This document shows, piece after piece, positions 1 to 5,757 of a stretch of 42,080 nt of DNA. The stretch is from an uncultured Elusimicrobiales bacterium. GTDB lineage: Bacteria > Elusimicrobiota > Elusimicrobia > Elusimicrobiales > Elusimicrobiaceae. Below the pieces are notes generated by a model. That model did not search any database. It had not been told where the DNA came from and worked only from the letters and a program-made list of their open reading frames with translations. The position numbers were made by a program, and so were the translations under genes. Within the stretch, counting starts at the first letter, position 1, and each line of letters starts with the position of its first letter. The stretch lies in NCBI GenBank assembly GCA_905235355.1, contig CAJOLM010000004.1, positions 1 to 42,080 on the forward strand. The letters run 5' to 3'.

Positions 1-137
1 AGAAAGAACAATATCAAGATGTACGAAGACGGCTCTCATTTCGAGATCGGCAAAGGGATTGTCACGAAGGACAATGGCAGCGACGCCGTCATCTTCGCCA
101 CCGGCATTATGGTCGCTATGGCCATGAAGGCAGCGGC
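1..137 (+). pseudogene. Transketolase C-terminal fragment (chimeric end)
   Basis: The frame beginning at base 1 is open until a stop at 139-141 and reads like the C-terminal part of a transketolase or its split C-terminal subunit, with FEIGKG, then DAVIFATGIMV and AMKAA. These motifs lie at the start of the C-terminal transketolase domain. The gene is cut on the left by the window edge and on the right near 119-137, where the sequence turns into an acyl-CoA synthetase gene on the other strand. The style is Bacteroidota-like. I regard it as a piece of another genome joined here, not a working gene. Confidence 0.6.
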
Positions 138-281
138 ATAGATGTATGCCTCTTCGCGGGTCTTGTTGAAAGATGTCTCGGTCCAGACGTCGCCCGACTT
201 CTCACGAAGGAAGGTATCTTCACCATACTGAGCCGTATATGTGTTTACGAAATCAATTATCGAAGGTCTTTGTTCGGACAT
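119..281 (-). pseudogene. AMP-forming acyl-CoA synthetase, N-terminal fragment
   Basis: A start at 281 opens a frame of about 54 residues that resembles the beginning of Bacteroidota long-chain acyl-CoA synthetases: MSEQRPSIIDFV, then a WTETSFNKTREEAY segment and IYAAAFMA. After about residue 54 the frame continues only as the reverse complement of the transketolase fragment, so the protein is cut after roughly 10 percent of its expected ~600 residues. It lies one base downstream of the deoxynucleoside kinase stop, suggesting the two formed an operon in the source genome. Identification rests on the N-terminus alone. Confidence 0.55.
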
Positions 282-282
282 T

Positions 283-918
283 TTACAGTTCCTGTTGTTT
301 TTTGGGAGTGAAGAGGCCGAACATCTGGGCCTCGATCATATTTGTGACTTTCTCGAAATCTTCCGGGTTGTTGCCGAATTTGATGTGGTCCGAATCCACT
401 ATGAGCAGGTTTCCTTCATAGTCCTTGATCCAGTTTTCATATTTTTCATTCAGTCCGGTGAGATAGTCGATGCGTATGCTTTTCTCGTATTCGCGGCCCC
501 TCTTCTGTATCTGGGAGATGAGGTTGGGAATGGAAGAGCGGAGATAGATAAGCAGGTCGGGATTTCCGACGAGGGACATCATGAGGTCAAACAGATCTGA
601 GTAGTTCTCGAAGTCCCTGGTGCTCATAAGCCCCATATCGTGCAGGTTGGGGGCAAATATGTTGGCATCTTCGTATATGGTGCGGTCCTGTACAATTACA
701 TCGTCGCTACGGCTGATCTCAACTATGTCGCGGAAGCGCTTGTTCAGGAAATATATCTGCAGGTTGAACGACCATCGCTCCATATCTTCGTAAAAATCTG
801 CGAGATAGGGGTTGTGGTCAACAGGTTCAAACCGGGGCGTCCATTTGAAGTGTTGGCATAGTAGGCGGGTGAGAGTGGTCTTGCCGCTGCCTATGTTGCC
901 TGCTATCGCGATATGCAT
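283..918 (-). CDS. Deoxynucleoside kinase family protein
   Basis: This encodes a complete cytosolic kinase of about 211 residues that should phosphorylate deoxynucleosides using ATP (salvage). Residues 1-17 hold the P-loop GNIGSGKTT after MHIAIA. An EPVDHNPYL segment near residue 34 and a QDRTIYED motif (the DRS/DRT motif of the dNK family) follow. Further on come YLRSS and a lid-type run KRGREYEKSI. I start it at 918 (MHIAIAGN) because the P-loop strand usually begins the protein; an earlier in-frame start at 957 would add 13 unlikely residues. It is typical of Bacteroidota and belongs to the foreign left end. Substrate base cannot be told. Confidence 0.85.
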   Translation of the reverse strand: MHIAIAGNIGSGKTTLTRLLCQHFKWTPRFEPVDHNPYLADFYEDMERWSFNLQIYFLNKRFRDIVEISRSDDVIVQDRTIYEDANIFAPNLHDMGLMSTRDFENYSDLFDLMMSLVGNPDLLIYLRSSIPNLISQIQKRGREYEKSIRIDYLTGLNEKYENWIKDYEGNLLIVDSDHIKFGNNPEDFEKVTNMIEAQMFGLFTPKKQQEL

Positions 919-966
919 AATGCACCTTGATTTTTGATTACCATACAAATTTAGCAAAAGAGTTTG

Positions 967-974
967 TAATTTTG
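967..974 (+). promoter_or_regulatory. Bacteroidota-type -7 element (TAnnTTTG)
   Basis: TAATTTTG stands just before the MBL-fold start at 979. Facing the kinase gene, the opposite strand carries TAAATTTG between the two divergent genes. TAnnTTTG is the known -7 consensus of Bacteroidota promoters, so both copies support a Bacteroidota source for this end. I cannot assign a confident -33 element. Confidence 0.4.
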
Positions 975-978
975 TCGT

Positions 979-1167
979 ATGTACAAGGTTTTTTACTTCA
1001 ACCCGTTGAGGGAGTGTACGTATGTCGTTTGGAACGGCAACCGGCAGTGCGTGATAATAGATCCGGGTGCAATTACTTCCCGCGAGCAGGAGCGCCTGGC
1101 CGGTTTTATCGGGCAGGAGGGGCTTACGGTAGAGGCGATATTGCTAACACACGGCCATTTTGACCAC
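979..1167 (+). pseudogene. MBL-fold hydrolase, N-terminal fragment (glyoxalase II-like)
   Basis: A frame starting at 979 gives about 63 residues of a metallo-beta-lactamase-fold hydrolase: an N-terminal strand region with VIIDPGA, then EAILLTHGHFDHV, whose HxHxDH is the metal-binding motif. A normal member runs to about 210 residues. Here the homology stops right after the motif, at about 1167, and the sequence becomes the 3' part of a minus-strand Wzy-type gene. It diverges from the kinase gene. I read it as truncated by a chimeric junction. Confidence 0.65.
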
Positions 1168-2631
1168 GTAATCGCCCACACTGCGCGCACCCAAATTGCC
1201 GGACAGTTGCGCAAATTCATAAATGAAATACCCCGCCAGCCACACCAGGGACGCGCCTAATAAAACACGCAGCGTCCACAATACCCACGGCCGCGCCGGA
1301 CGCGGCAGCGGCACTTCGGCGGGGGCGTCTGTTTCCGGCGGCATATTAAGCCGTACCACCAGCGCGGCAAACACCGCAAAAAATAATCCGGTAGATACAA
1401 AGCGCATACTGATATCAAAACTGTTGTGCACGCAAATACCGAAAAATGCCGTCGTGTAGCCAAGCGTCAGCCACGCGCGTTCATCCCACGCGCCGTCTTT
1501 GCTCTTTAGCCCGCGCCACCCAGTGTATAACACAAAGAAAATCAGCCATAAAAATACCGCCAGCCCTACCGTGCCCGCCGTTGCCCATTGTTCCAAATAT
1601 TCATTTTCCGCGTGTTGCGTTTCGGTGTTGTGAAATTTTTCAATGTAAAAAATTTGCGGCTTGCGGTACGCCGGATAAATGGTTTTAAAGCTGCCCACCC
1701 CCGTGCCTAACACCGGGCTGTCCTGCACCATGTCAAATGCCGCGGCCCACGTGTATGCGCGAAAGCTGACCGACTGGAAACGCTTGGCGGCATACACGCC
1801 CGCCAGCACGCCTACTGCTATTAAAAATATCCCGGCAGCCGCGGTAATGCGGCGCGCGTATTTTTTTATACCGCTGCGGCAAGCCGCATACGCCCCCGCA
1901 AAAAATACCGCAGACGCTGCAAAGCCCAGCCACGCGCCCTTACTTTCCGTAAAGAATAAATCCACCAGCACCACGCCCAAGAGCACCAGCAAGCGTTTAG
2001 CTTTCGTGCGCAAATATTCCGCTGCGATGATAAAGGAAGAAAAAACTAAAAAATCCGCAAAAAAATTCGGGTTGGCATGCGTGGAAAAAATGCGCGCGCC
2101 GAAAAACCCGCGCCACGGCATAATGTCCACCCCCGGCAGCCAATGGTCCGCCACTTGCACCAGCCCATACACGCCGCTAATCCACACCGCCGCCAGCAGG
2201 CAGCGCGTCAGCGTGCGGGTGCTGCTTACGGTAAAGCGGTCCACAACCGCCAGACTCAACCCGAAATATAAAACGTAGCGCAAAAATTCTTCAAACGCGT
2301 CCAGTTTATAAGGAGCCAGCGCGTAACCCAAAAAATTCCACCCGAAATAAATTAAAAACGGCAATAGATATAGCCAATTTTTCCGCGTGACCGGGCAGCG
2401 TTTTTGCACCAGCAGTAGCGCAATCCACAGTGCCAAAAGCCCTGTCCCGCCCAGTTGTAAAAGCGTAATTTTCACAAAGGCCGTATCATACGTGCCTGTA
2501 TAAAAACTAATGGAAACAAACAAGCACAACAGCCCCAGCCCCCACGCTAGTGCGCGGTCTATCCACGCGGCAAAAGCGTCATGCGGACGGCTGGCAGATG
2601 TGACGGTCTTTTTTAGATTGCTCTTGGCCAT
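1144..2631 (-). CDS. Wzy_C / O-antigen ligase-like membrane protein, C-terminally cut
   Basis: This is a polytopic inner-membrane protein of the O-antigen ligase / Wzy / PglL superfamily, about 490 residues with roughly 12 hydrophobic segments. Family signs are a HANPNFFADF loop near residue 190, a GTGVGSFKTIYP segment and an HAENEYLEQWATAGTVG motif near 350, typical of the large periplasmic loop. It closely parallels the 881-residue protein at 34737-37382, which continues into TPR repeats; this copy stops at the equivalent of that boundary because of the junction near 1165. The true C-terminus is missing. It is divergent from a pilin gene at 2744, which suggests (inference) a PglL-like role in pilin glycosylation. 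A polysaccharide polymerase or ligase role is equally open. Confidence 0.75.
   Translation of the reverse strand: MAKSNLKKTVTSASRPHDAFAAWIDRALAWGLGLLCLFVSISFYTGTYDTAFVKITLLQLGGTGLLALWIALLLVQKRCPVTRKNWLYLLPFLIYFGWNFLGYALAPYKLDAFEEFLRYVLYFGLSLAVVDRFTVSSTRTLTRCLLAAVWISGVYGLVQVADHWLPGVDIMPWRGFFGARIFSTHANPNFFADFLVFSSFIIAAEYLRTKAKRLLVLLGVVLVDLFFTESKGAWLGFAASAVFFAGAYAACRSGIKKYARRITAAAGIFLIAVGVLAGVYAAKRFQSVSFRAYTWAAAFDMVQDSPVLGTGVGSFKTIYPAYRKPQIFYIEKFHNTETQHAENEYLEQWATAGTVGLAVFLWLIFFVLYTGWRGLKSKDGAWDERAWLTLGYTTAFFGICVHNSFDISMRFVSTGLFFAVFAALVVRLNMPPETDAPAEVPLPRPARPWVLWTLRVLLGASLVWLAGYFIYEFAQLSGNLGARSVGDYVVKMAVC
1150..1175. other. Chimeric junction between Bacteroidota-like and Elusimicrobiota-like DNA
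   Basis: Two unrelated genes run into each other here. A plus-strand MBL-fold gene ends just after its HxHxDH motif. A minus-strand Wzy_C membrane protein ends with a few residues (VVKMAVC) that are merely the complement of the MBL gene. Promoter style and protein affinities change across the point. No mobile-element end is visible, so a library or assembly chimera is the simplest reading. Confidence 0.65.
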
Positions 2632-2656
2632 AGTTATATGGTATCAAAAAACCCCC

Positions 2657-2685
2657 TTGTCTTTTGACAAAATTTATTTTATACT
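2657..2685 (+). promoter_or_regulatory. Sigma70-like promoter of pilin 1
   Basis: TTGTCT (2657-2662), 17 bases, TATACT (2680-2685). The -35 lies inside the inverted repeat TTGTCTTTTGACAA (2657-2670). The second pilin has the same arrangement (TTGTTT-N17-TATACT), which supports both. An alternative -35 TTGACA at 2664-2669 has poorer spacing. Confidence 0.6.
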
Positions 2686-2743
2686 ATGTTGTACGCTAGG
2701 ATATAGCGCTACGAATTAAGAGGAGATTAAGGAGATTAGGAAC

Positions 2744-3256
2744 ATGAAGAAAGGTTTCACCTTGATTGAATTGCTGGTAGTGGTACTCATTATCGGCATT
2801 TTGTCTGCTATTGCCTTGCCGCAATACACGACCGCGGTTGAAAAATCCCGCGCTACTGAAGCTGTTACCCTGTTGGGTACGTTGCGCTATTCCGCAGAAC
2901 GCACTCGCTTGCAAACGGGTTGCTGGCCGACGGATTTCTCCGTCTTGGATATTGAAGTTCCGGGCACAATGACCTCTACTGGAGACAACGCAAACAAACA
3001 ATTCTATACCAAGAAATTCTTATTTACTGCTACTGGTTGGAGCACAGCCTCCACCTGTTCCACTGGTACTTTTACCTTGAGCGCTGCACGCGCAGAAGAC
3101 GGTACTGCTAATGCCACCGGCTCCGCCTATGCCATCACTAACGAGATTACTGCGGATGGCACTTTCACCCGCAAATGTACAGGTACCGCTAGCACAGATG
3201 GTGTTAAAATCTGTAACGCCGTTACTAGTGGCCATCCTACCGATGGTAAGTGGTAA
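2744..3256 (+). CDS. Type IV pilin-like protein (pilin 1)
   Basis: A 170-residue prepilin. The leader MKKG is followed by FTLIELLVVVLIIGIL, so cleavage and N-methylation by prepilin peptidase are expected between G4 and F5, leaving E at mature position 5. The N-terminal helix (5-30) continues into ALPQYTTAVEKSRATEA, and a Ser/Thr/Ala-rich globular head follows with cysteines that could form a disulfide loop (CSTGT, CTGTAS, ICNA). The ribosome site is AAGGAG just upstream of ATG. It is preceded by its own promoter and followed by a strong terminator, so it is monocistronic. It is paralogous to the next gene. It is probably a filament subunit of the machine encoded at 20-34 kb, exported to the periplasm and assembled at the inner membrane. 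Confidence 0.88.
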   Translation: MKKGFTLIELLVVVLIIGILSAIALPQYTTAVEKSRATEAVTLLGTLRYSAERTRLQTGCWPTDFSVLDIEVPGTMTSTGDNANKQFYTKKFLFTATGWSTASTCSTGTFTLSAARAEDGTANATGSAYAITNEITADGTFTRKCTGTASTDGVKICNAVTSGHPTDGKW

Positions 3257-3274
3257 GCTTATAGCTAATGTTTT

Positions 3275-3303
3275 AAAAACCGCCCTTTACCGGGCGGTTT
3301 TTT
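3275..3303 (+). terminator. Intrinsic terminator after pilin 1
   Basis: CCGCCC (3280-3285) and GGGCGG (3292-3297) enclose a six-base loop, preceded by five A and followed by six T. About 48 bases including this hairpin recur after pilin 2. Confidence 0.9.
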
Positions 3304-3381
3304 ATTTCCCCTTTCGCGGTGTGCCAGAGGGTATACATAAGTGTCATTCCCTGGCACCTTGTCGTCCTGGGTCGCCACACT

Positions 3382-3462
3382 CTGTCGTCCTGAGTCGCCG
3401 TTGCTCAGGACCTCGTTGTTTCCAAACGCCGAGGCCCTGAACAAAAACCTTTCAGGGCGACA
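3382..3462 (+). repeat. Palindromic repeat R1, copy a (81 bp)
   Basis: Two hairpins in tandem: GTCCTGAG (3387-3394) with CTCAGGAC (3404-3411), and GCCCTGAA (3434-3441) with TTCAGGGC (3451-3458). The ends are short inverted repeats (TGTCG / CGACA). Near-identical copies lie at 4395-4475 and 4861-4941, and a 3' half at 4957-4993. A degenerate start of another copy precedes this one at about 3360-3381. The architecture is REP/BIME- or MITE-like. The element has no stop in at least one frame. Confidence 0.85.
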
Positions 3463-3494
3463 AATGACTTTTCCCCTTACCCCAAAATTGGGTC

Positions 3495-3523
3495 TTGTTT
3501 TTTGCGCCATTATTGACTATACT
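3495..3523 (+). promoter_or_regulatory. Sigma70-like promoter of pilin 2
   Basis: TTGTTT (3495-3500), 17 bases, TATACT (3518-3523), both followed by AT as in the pilin 1 promoter. Predicted transcription starts about 40 bases before the ATG, and AAGGAG at 3558-3563 is the ribosome site. Confidence 0.6.
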
Positions 3524-3570
3524 ATTAATAGTACCACTGTGTACTACTTTATTTGTAAAGGAGATAAATT

Positions 3571-4072
3571 ATGAAGAAAGGTTTCACCTTGATTGAATTG
3601 CTGGTAGTCGTGTTGATTATCGGCATTTTGTCCGCTATTGCGTTGCCGCAATACACGACCGCGGTTGAAAAAGCCCGCGCTACTGAAGCATTGACCCTCA
3701 TGGGCACCATCCGCTACGCGGGTGAACGCTATCTTGCAAACGGGCAGCTGGCCGGGTGCCGACTTGACGGTGTTGGACATTGAAGTGCCCGATACATCCA
3801 GCGCAACCGGAGCACAGACCAAGAACTTTTCAATCACCACCGCCAATGGTACTGGGGATGACGCAAATAACTGGATTATTACTGCCAAACGCGGTAGTTC
3901 TACTTCTAGTGCTTTTACAAACGGTACTGGCAGCGCGGGTTATACGTTAACAACCGTTGTAAAACCCGATGGCACTGCCACCCGCTCTTGCGCTAAGACA
4001 GCCACCAGCGCTGATGCTGATGCTGAAAAATCTTGCAAGGCTATTACCAGCGGTAATACTACCAACTTCTAA
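3571..4072 (+). pseudogene. Type IV pilin-like gene with frameshift (pilin 2)
   Basis: The start (MKKGFTLIELLVVVLIIGIL and ALPQYTTAVEKARATEA) is nearly identical to pilin 1, and the first ~36 bases of the two genes match exactly. After RYAGERY near 3730 the frame runs into a stop at 3781-3783. The next frame, open to 4072, carries the expected continuation QTGSWP then TVLDIEVPDT, matching pilin 1 QTGCWP then SVLDIEVPGT. Compared with pilin 1 two bases are missing around 3731-3734. Without the shift it would be a ~166-residue pilin with C-terminal cysteines. It may be a pseudogene, a silent or phase-variable copy, or a sequencing error. Promoter, ribosome site and terminator are all intact. 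Confidence 0.8.
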
Positions 4073-4091
4073 TAGTTGGTGCTAAGGTTTT

Positions 4092-4119
4092 AAAAACCGC
4101 CCTTTACCGGGCGGTTTTT
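4092..4119 (+). terminator. Intrinsic terminator after pilin 2
   Basis: The same CCGCCC / GGGCGG hairpin and T-tract as after pilin 1, and the following bases TTTCCCCTTTCGC are also shared. The cassette was therefore duplicated with its terminator. Confidence 0.9.
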
Positions 4120-4145
4120 ATTTCCCCTTTCGCCGTTTTATAAGA

Positions 4146-4270
4146 TGTCATTCCCGAGGTTTTAGTCGGGAATCTTCCGCTGATTATGTTGTGTTAAATA
4201 AGGGAAAAACCTTTTTACAATACGGCTAAATCAGTCGAAGATCCCCGACAGAGACACTCGGGGATGGTAT
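4146..4270 (+). repeat. Palindromic repeat R2, long form (copy a)
   Basis: The 5' hairpin is ATTCCCGA (4150-4157) with TCGGGAAT (4166-4173); the 3' hairpin is ATCCCCGA (4241-4248) with TCGGGGAT (4258-4265). The interior has a run resembling AATAAGGGAAAAACCTTTTT, which recurs in the copy inside the pilin gene at 37.8-37.95 kb. Same two-hairpin plan as R1 but different sequence. The 4073-4546 stretch holds only this, the next repeats and the terminator. Confidence 0.75.
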
Positions 4271-4298
4271 TGTGTGCACTCGGGGGTCGTATATATCC

Positions 4299-4380
4299 CA
4301 TTCCCGAGGCCGTAATCGGGAACCTCAACCTTAGAGAAAAAGCGGCCGAGACCCCCGATAAAAACACTCGGGGGTGGTAT
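4299..4380 (+). repeat. Palindromic repeat R2, short form (copy b)
   Basis: Hairpins TTCCCGA (4301-4307) / TCGGGAA (4316-4322) and ACCCCCGA (4351-4358) / TCGGGGGT (4368-4375). Between them CCTCAACCTTA and AGCGGCC are shared with the leader of the pilin at 37.4-38.0 kb. In one frame it reads GNLNLREKAAETPD, almost the same peptide as in that pilin. Confidence 0.8.
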
Positions 4381-4394
4381 ATTTTTCTAGTTCC

Positions 4395-4500
4395 CTGTCG
4401 TCCTGAGTCGCCGTTGCTCAGGACCTCGTTGTTTCCAAACGCCGAGGCCCTGAATAAAAACCTTTCAGGGCGACATCATGATTAAAACAAATGCCGAGGC
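4395..4500 (+). repeat. Repeat R1 copy b plus 25-bp tail (left flank of GIY-YIG gene)
   Basis: The 81-bp R1 core (4395-4475) is followed by a 25-base tail. The whole 106 bases recur at 4861-4966 with five substitutions by my count. The two copies are direct repeats on either side of the GIY-YIG gene. After 4500 this copy passes into an R2 fragment, whereas the other passes into R1 again; both switches occur at the shared word GCCGAGGC. Confidence 0.85.
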
Positions 4501-4524
4501 CGTAATCGGGAACCTCAACCTTAG
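4494..4524 (+). repeat. R2 fragment just upstream of GIY-YIG gene
   Basis: This matches 4305-4335 of R2 copy b (CGAGGC then CGTAATCGGG, AACCTCAACC, TTAGA). It ends about 22 bases before the nuclease start and probably supplies part of its upstream region. A -10-like TACAAT stands at 4532-4537, so the transcript would be almost leaderless; no clear Shine-Dalgarno is seen. Confidence 0.6.
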
Positions 4525-4546
4525 AATTTGTTACAATACAAATATC

Positions 4547-4831
4547 ATGTATTACATATACATCCTTTCTAATAAGACTAACACCACCCTGTATATTGGC
4601 GTTACAAATAATCTTGTACGCCGAGTATGGGAACACAAAAATAAATTTGTTAAAGGTTTTACAAAAGAGTATAACTTACAAAAACTTGTATATTTTGAAC
4701 AATGCGGAGACGTTACACGTGCCATTGAAAGAGAAAAACAACTAAAAGCATGGCACCGTTCTTGGAAAAATAGACTGATTGCAAACCAAAACCCCTCTTG
4801 GAAAGATTTATATCCCATTATTTGTAAATAA
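4547..4831 (+). CDS. GIY-YIG domain nuclease
   Basis: A 94-residue single-domain protein of the UvrC-N / YhbQ-like GIY-YIG family. The GIY-YIG core is YYIYIL (2-7) and LYIGVT (15-20). It is followed by NNLVRRVWEHK with the conserved arginine, GFTKEYN, LVYFE, and AIEREKQLKAW with the expected catalytic glutamate. I start at ATG 4547 because the family begins with MYY(I/V)YIL; the frame is open further upstream but only through repeat DNA. The gene is alone, on the plus strand, between two near-identical R1 repeats. Nuclease activity is known for the fold. A role in moving or processing the repeats is my inference. Related free-standing genes otherwise have no established function. Confidence 0.85.
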   Translation: MYYIYILSNKTNTTLYIGVTNNLVRRVWEHKNKFVKGFTKEYNLQKLVYFEQCGDVTRAIEREKQLKAWHRSWKNRLIANQNPSWKDLYPIICK

Positions 4832-4860
4832 CTCTGTCGTCCCCGAGGGTCGCCACCACC

Positions 4861-4966
4861 CTGTCGTCCTGAGTCGCCGTTGCTCAGGACCTCGTTGTTC
4901 CCAAATGCCGAGGCCCTGAACAAAAACCCTTCAGGGCGACATCATGACTAAAACAAATGCCGAGGC
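4861..4966 (+). repeat. Repeat R1 copy c plus tail (right flank of GIY-YIG gene)
   Basis: About 95 percent identical to 4395-4500. A degenerate R1 start (4834-4860) lies between it and the nuclease stop. The hairpins are preserved; the substitutions seen are mostly in loops or linkers. Confidence 0.85.
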
Positions 4967-4993
4967 CCTGAACAAAAACCTTTCAGGGCGACA
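4957..4993 (+). repeat. R1 3' half (copy d)
   Basis: This is the second hairpin of R1 alone (GCCCTGAA / TTCAGGGC, ending CGACA). It ends six bases before the stop of the last phage-block gene, so it marks the edge of the phage region and forms a hairpin at the 3' end of that minus-strand transcript, without a T-tract. Confidence 0.75.
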
Positions 4994-4998
4994 AGTGG

Positions 4999-5193
4999 TT
5001 ATTTCTCTTCGCGTGAGCCAATAAAACTGCCGTCGGCATTACACAAAGAAAATGCACTTAATACCTTAATCAGCTTGCCCAACAACAGGTCGTCCTTGTC
5101 GGTGGGCGTCAGTTTGACAATCAGCGTGGCCACCGATACGGCCCCGCCAATAATTTGTAATACATCTGCTGCGTGTTTCGTAAATACACTCAT
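4999..5193 (-). CDS. Small hydrophobic phage protein (candidate holin)
   Basis: A 64-residue protein beginning MSVFTKHAADVLQIIGG. Residues 9-28 are a likely membrane segment, followed by a charged TPTDKDD turn and an amphipathic stretch LGKLIKVLSAFSL. I start it at 5193, where AAAGGAGAG precedes the ATG; the longer frame back to 5301 overlaps the upstream gene. It is last in the phage operon and next to another small membrane protein, a usual place for lysis genes. The holin role is inferred from size, hydrophobicity and position only. Confidence 0.6.
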   Translation of the reverse strand: MSVFTKHAADVLQIIGGAVSVATLIVKLTPTDKDDLLLGKLIKVLSAFSLCNADGSFIGSREEK

Positions 5194-5206
5194 GTTACTC
5201 TCCTTT

Positions 5207-5395
5207 TTAATAGCGCTCTTGCTCGTCGCGCCAAATCTCCAACCGGTGGGTGCGCTCTTGCAAGTTATTGTATTTATCTTGCTTTTTCTCCAGGCGGGCA
5301 ATATCTTTGCGTATGGCTTTTAGCTCCGCATACAAGCCCCCCACCACAAAGGCCGCCAGGATAATTTCCTTCCACGTAAGCCCCAGCTCTATCAT
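5207..5395 (-). CDS. Small membrane-anchored coiled-coil phage protein
   Basis: A 62-residue protein with a single N-terminal membrane segment (about residues 8-24, IILAAFVVGGLYA) followed by a charged coiled coil (ELKAIRKDIARLEKK and onward to the C-terminus). Its ATG overlaps the stop of the upstream gene by four bases (ATGA), implying translational coupling. The layout resembles i-spanins or small phage membrane proteins. It could take part in lysis, but I do not recognise the family. Confidence 0.6.
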   Translation of the reverse strand: MIELGLTWKEIILAAFVVGGLYAELKAIRKDIARLEKKQDKYNNLQERTHRLEIWRDEQERY

Positions 5396-5745
5396 ACCGC
5401 CAGCTCCCGTATTTCCGCGCGGATAGTGTCTGCGGCGGACTCCAGCTGCTCCAGCTTATCTTTGTCCGCTTCCGTGCCTGTTCCGGCGCTGAGCGCGCGC
5501 AAGGCGCGTATGGCCTTTAGGTCCAGCTCGTCCAGCTGCGCCTGCAGGTCCGCCAGATGCGCGGCTTTTTCGTCGGCTGCCTGGCGCGCGGCAGCGGCCA
5601 GGGCGGTAAGATATTCGCCCTTGTAAAGCACGTACTCTTCCGCGCTTTCTTCTATGCGGTCAAACGTCATGCACGGCGCATTTTCCAATTCCGCGCGCGT
5701 ATTAGCCGCTAAAACAATTTTTCCATTTTGATATCCCAAAAACAT
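5392..5745 (-). CDS. Phage protein downstream of tail fibre (hypothetical)
   Basis: A 117-residue protein. The N-terminal ~50 residues (MFLGYQNGKIVLAANTRAEL, then CMTFDRIEE and EEYVLYKGEYL) look like a small beta domain, and the rest is a long Ala/Leu/Asp-rich coiled coil (DLQAQLDELD, AADTIRAEIREL). A good AAGGAG site precedes the ATG. Its place directly after the fibre gene suggests a fibre chaperone or assembly factor, as in other tailed phages, but nothing in the sequence proves it. Confidence 0.6.
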   Translation of the reverse strand: MFLGYQNGKIVLAANTRAELENAPCMTFDRIEESAEEYVLYKGEYLTALAAAARQAADEKAAHLADLQAQLDELDLKAIRALRALSAGTGTEADKDKLEQLESAADTIRAEIRELAV

Positions 5746-5757
5746 ATTTATTCTCCT

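Noticed and set aside
1679..2278. 199-codon plus-strand frame
   Set aside because: Antisense to the Wzy_C gene; Lys/Thr/Pro-rich shadow without motifs.
4264..4485. 73-codon frame through repeats R2b and R1b
   Set aside because: It is made only of repeat sequence; kept as evidence that the repeats are open in frame, not as a gene.
3382..4993. CRISPR-like array of repeats
   Set aside because: Repeats are 81-125 bp, irregularly spaced, have two internal hairpins and no cas genes nearby; they are palindromic interspersed elements.
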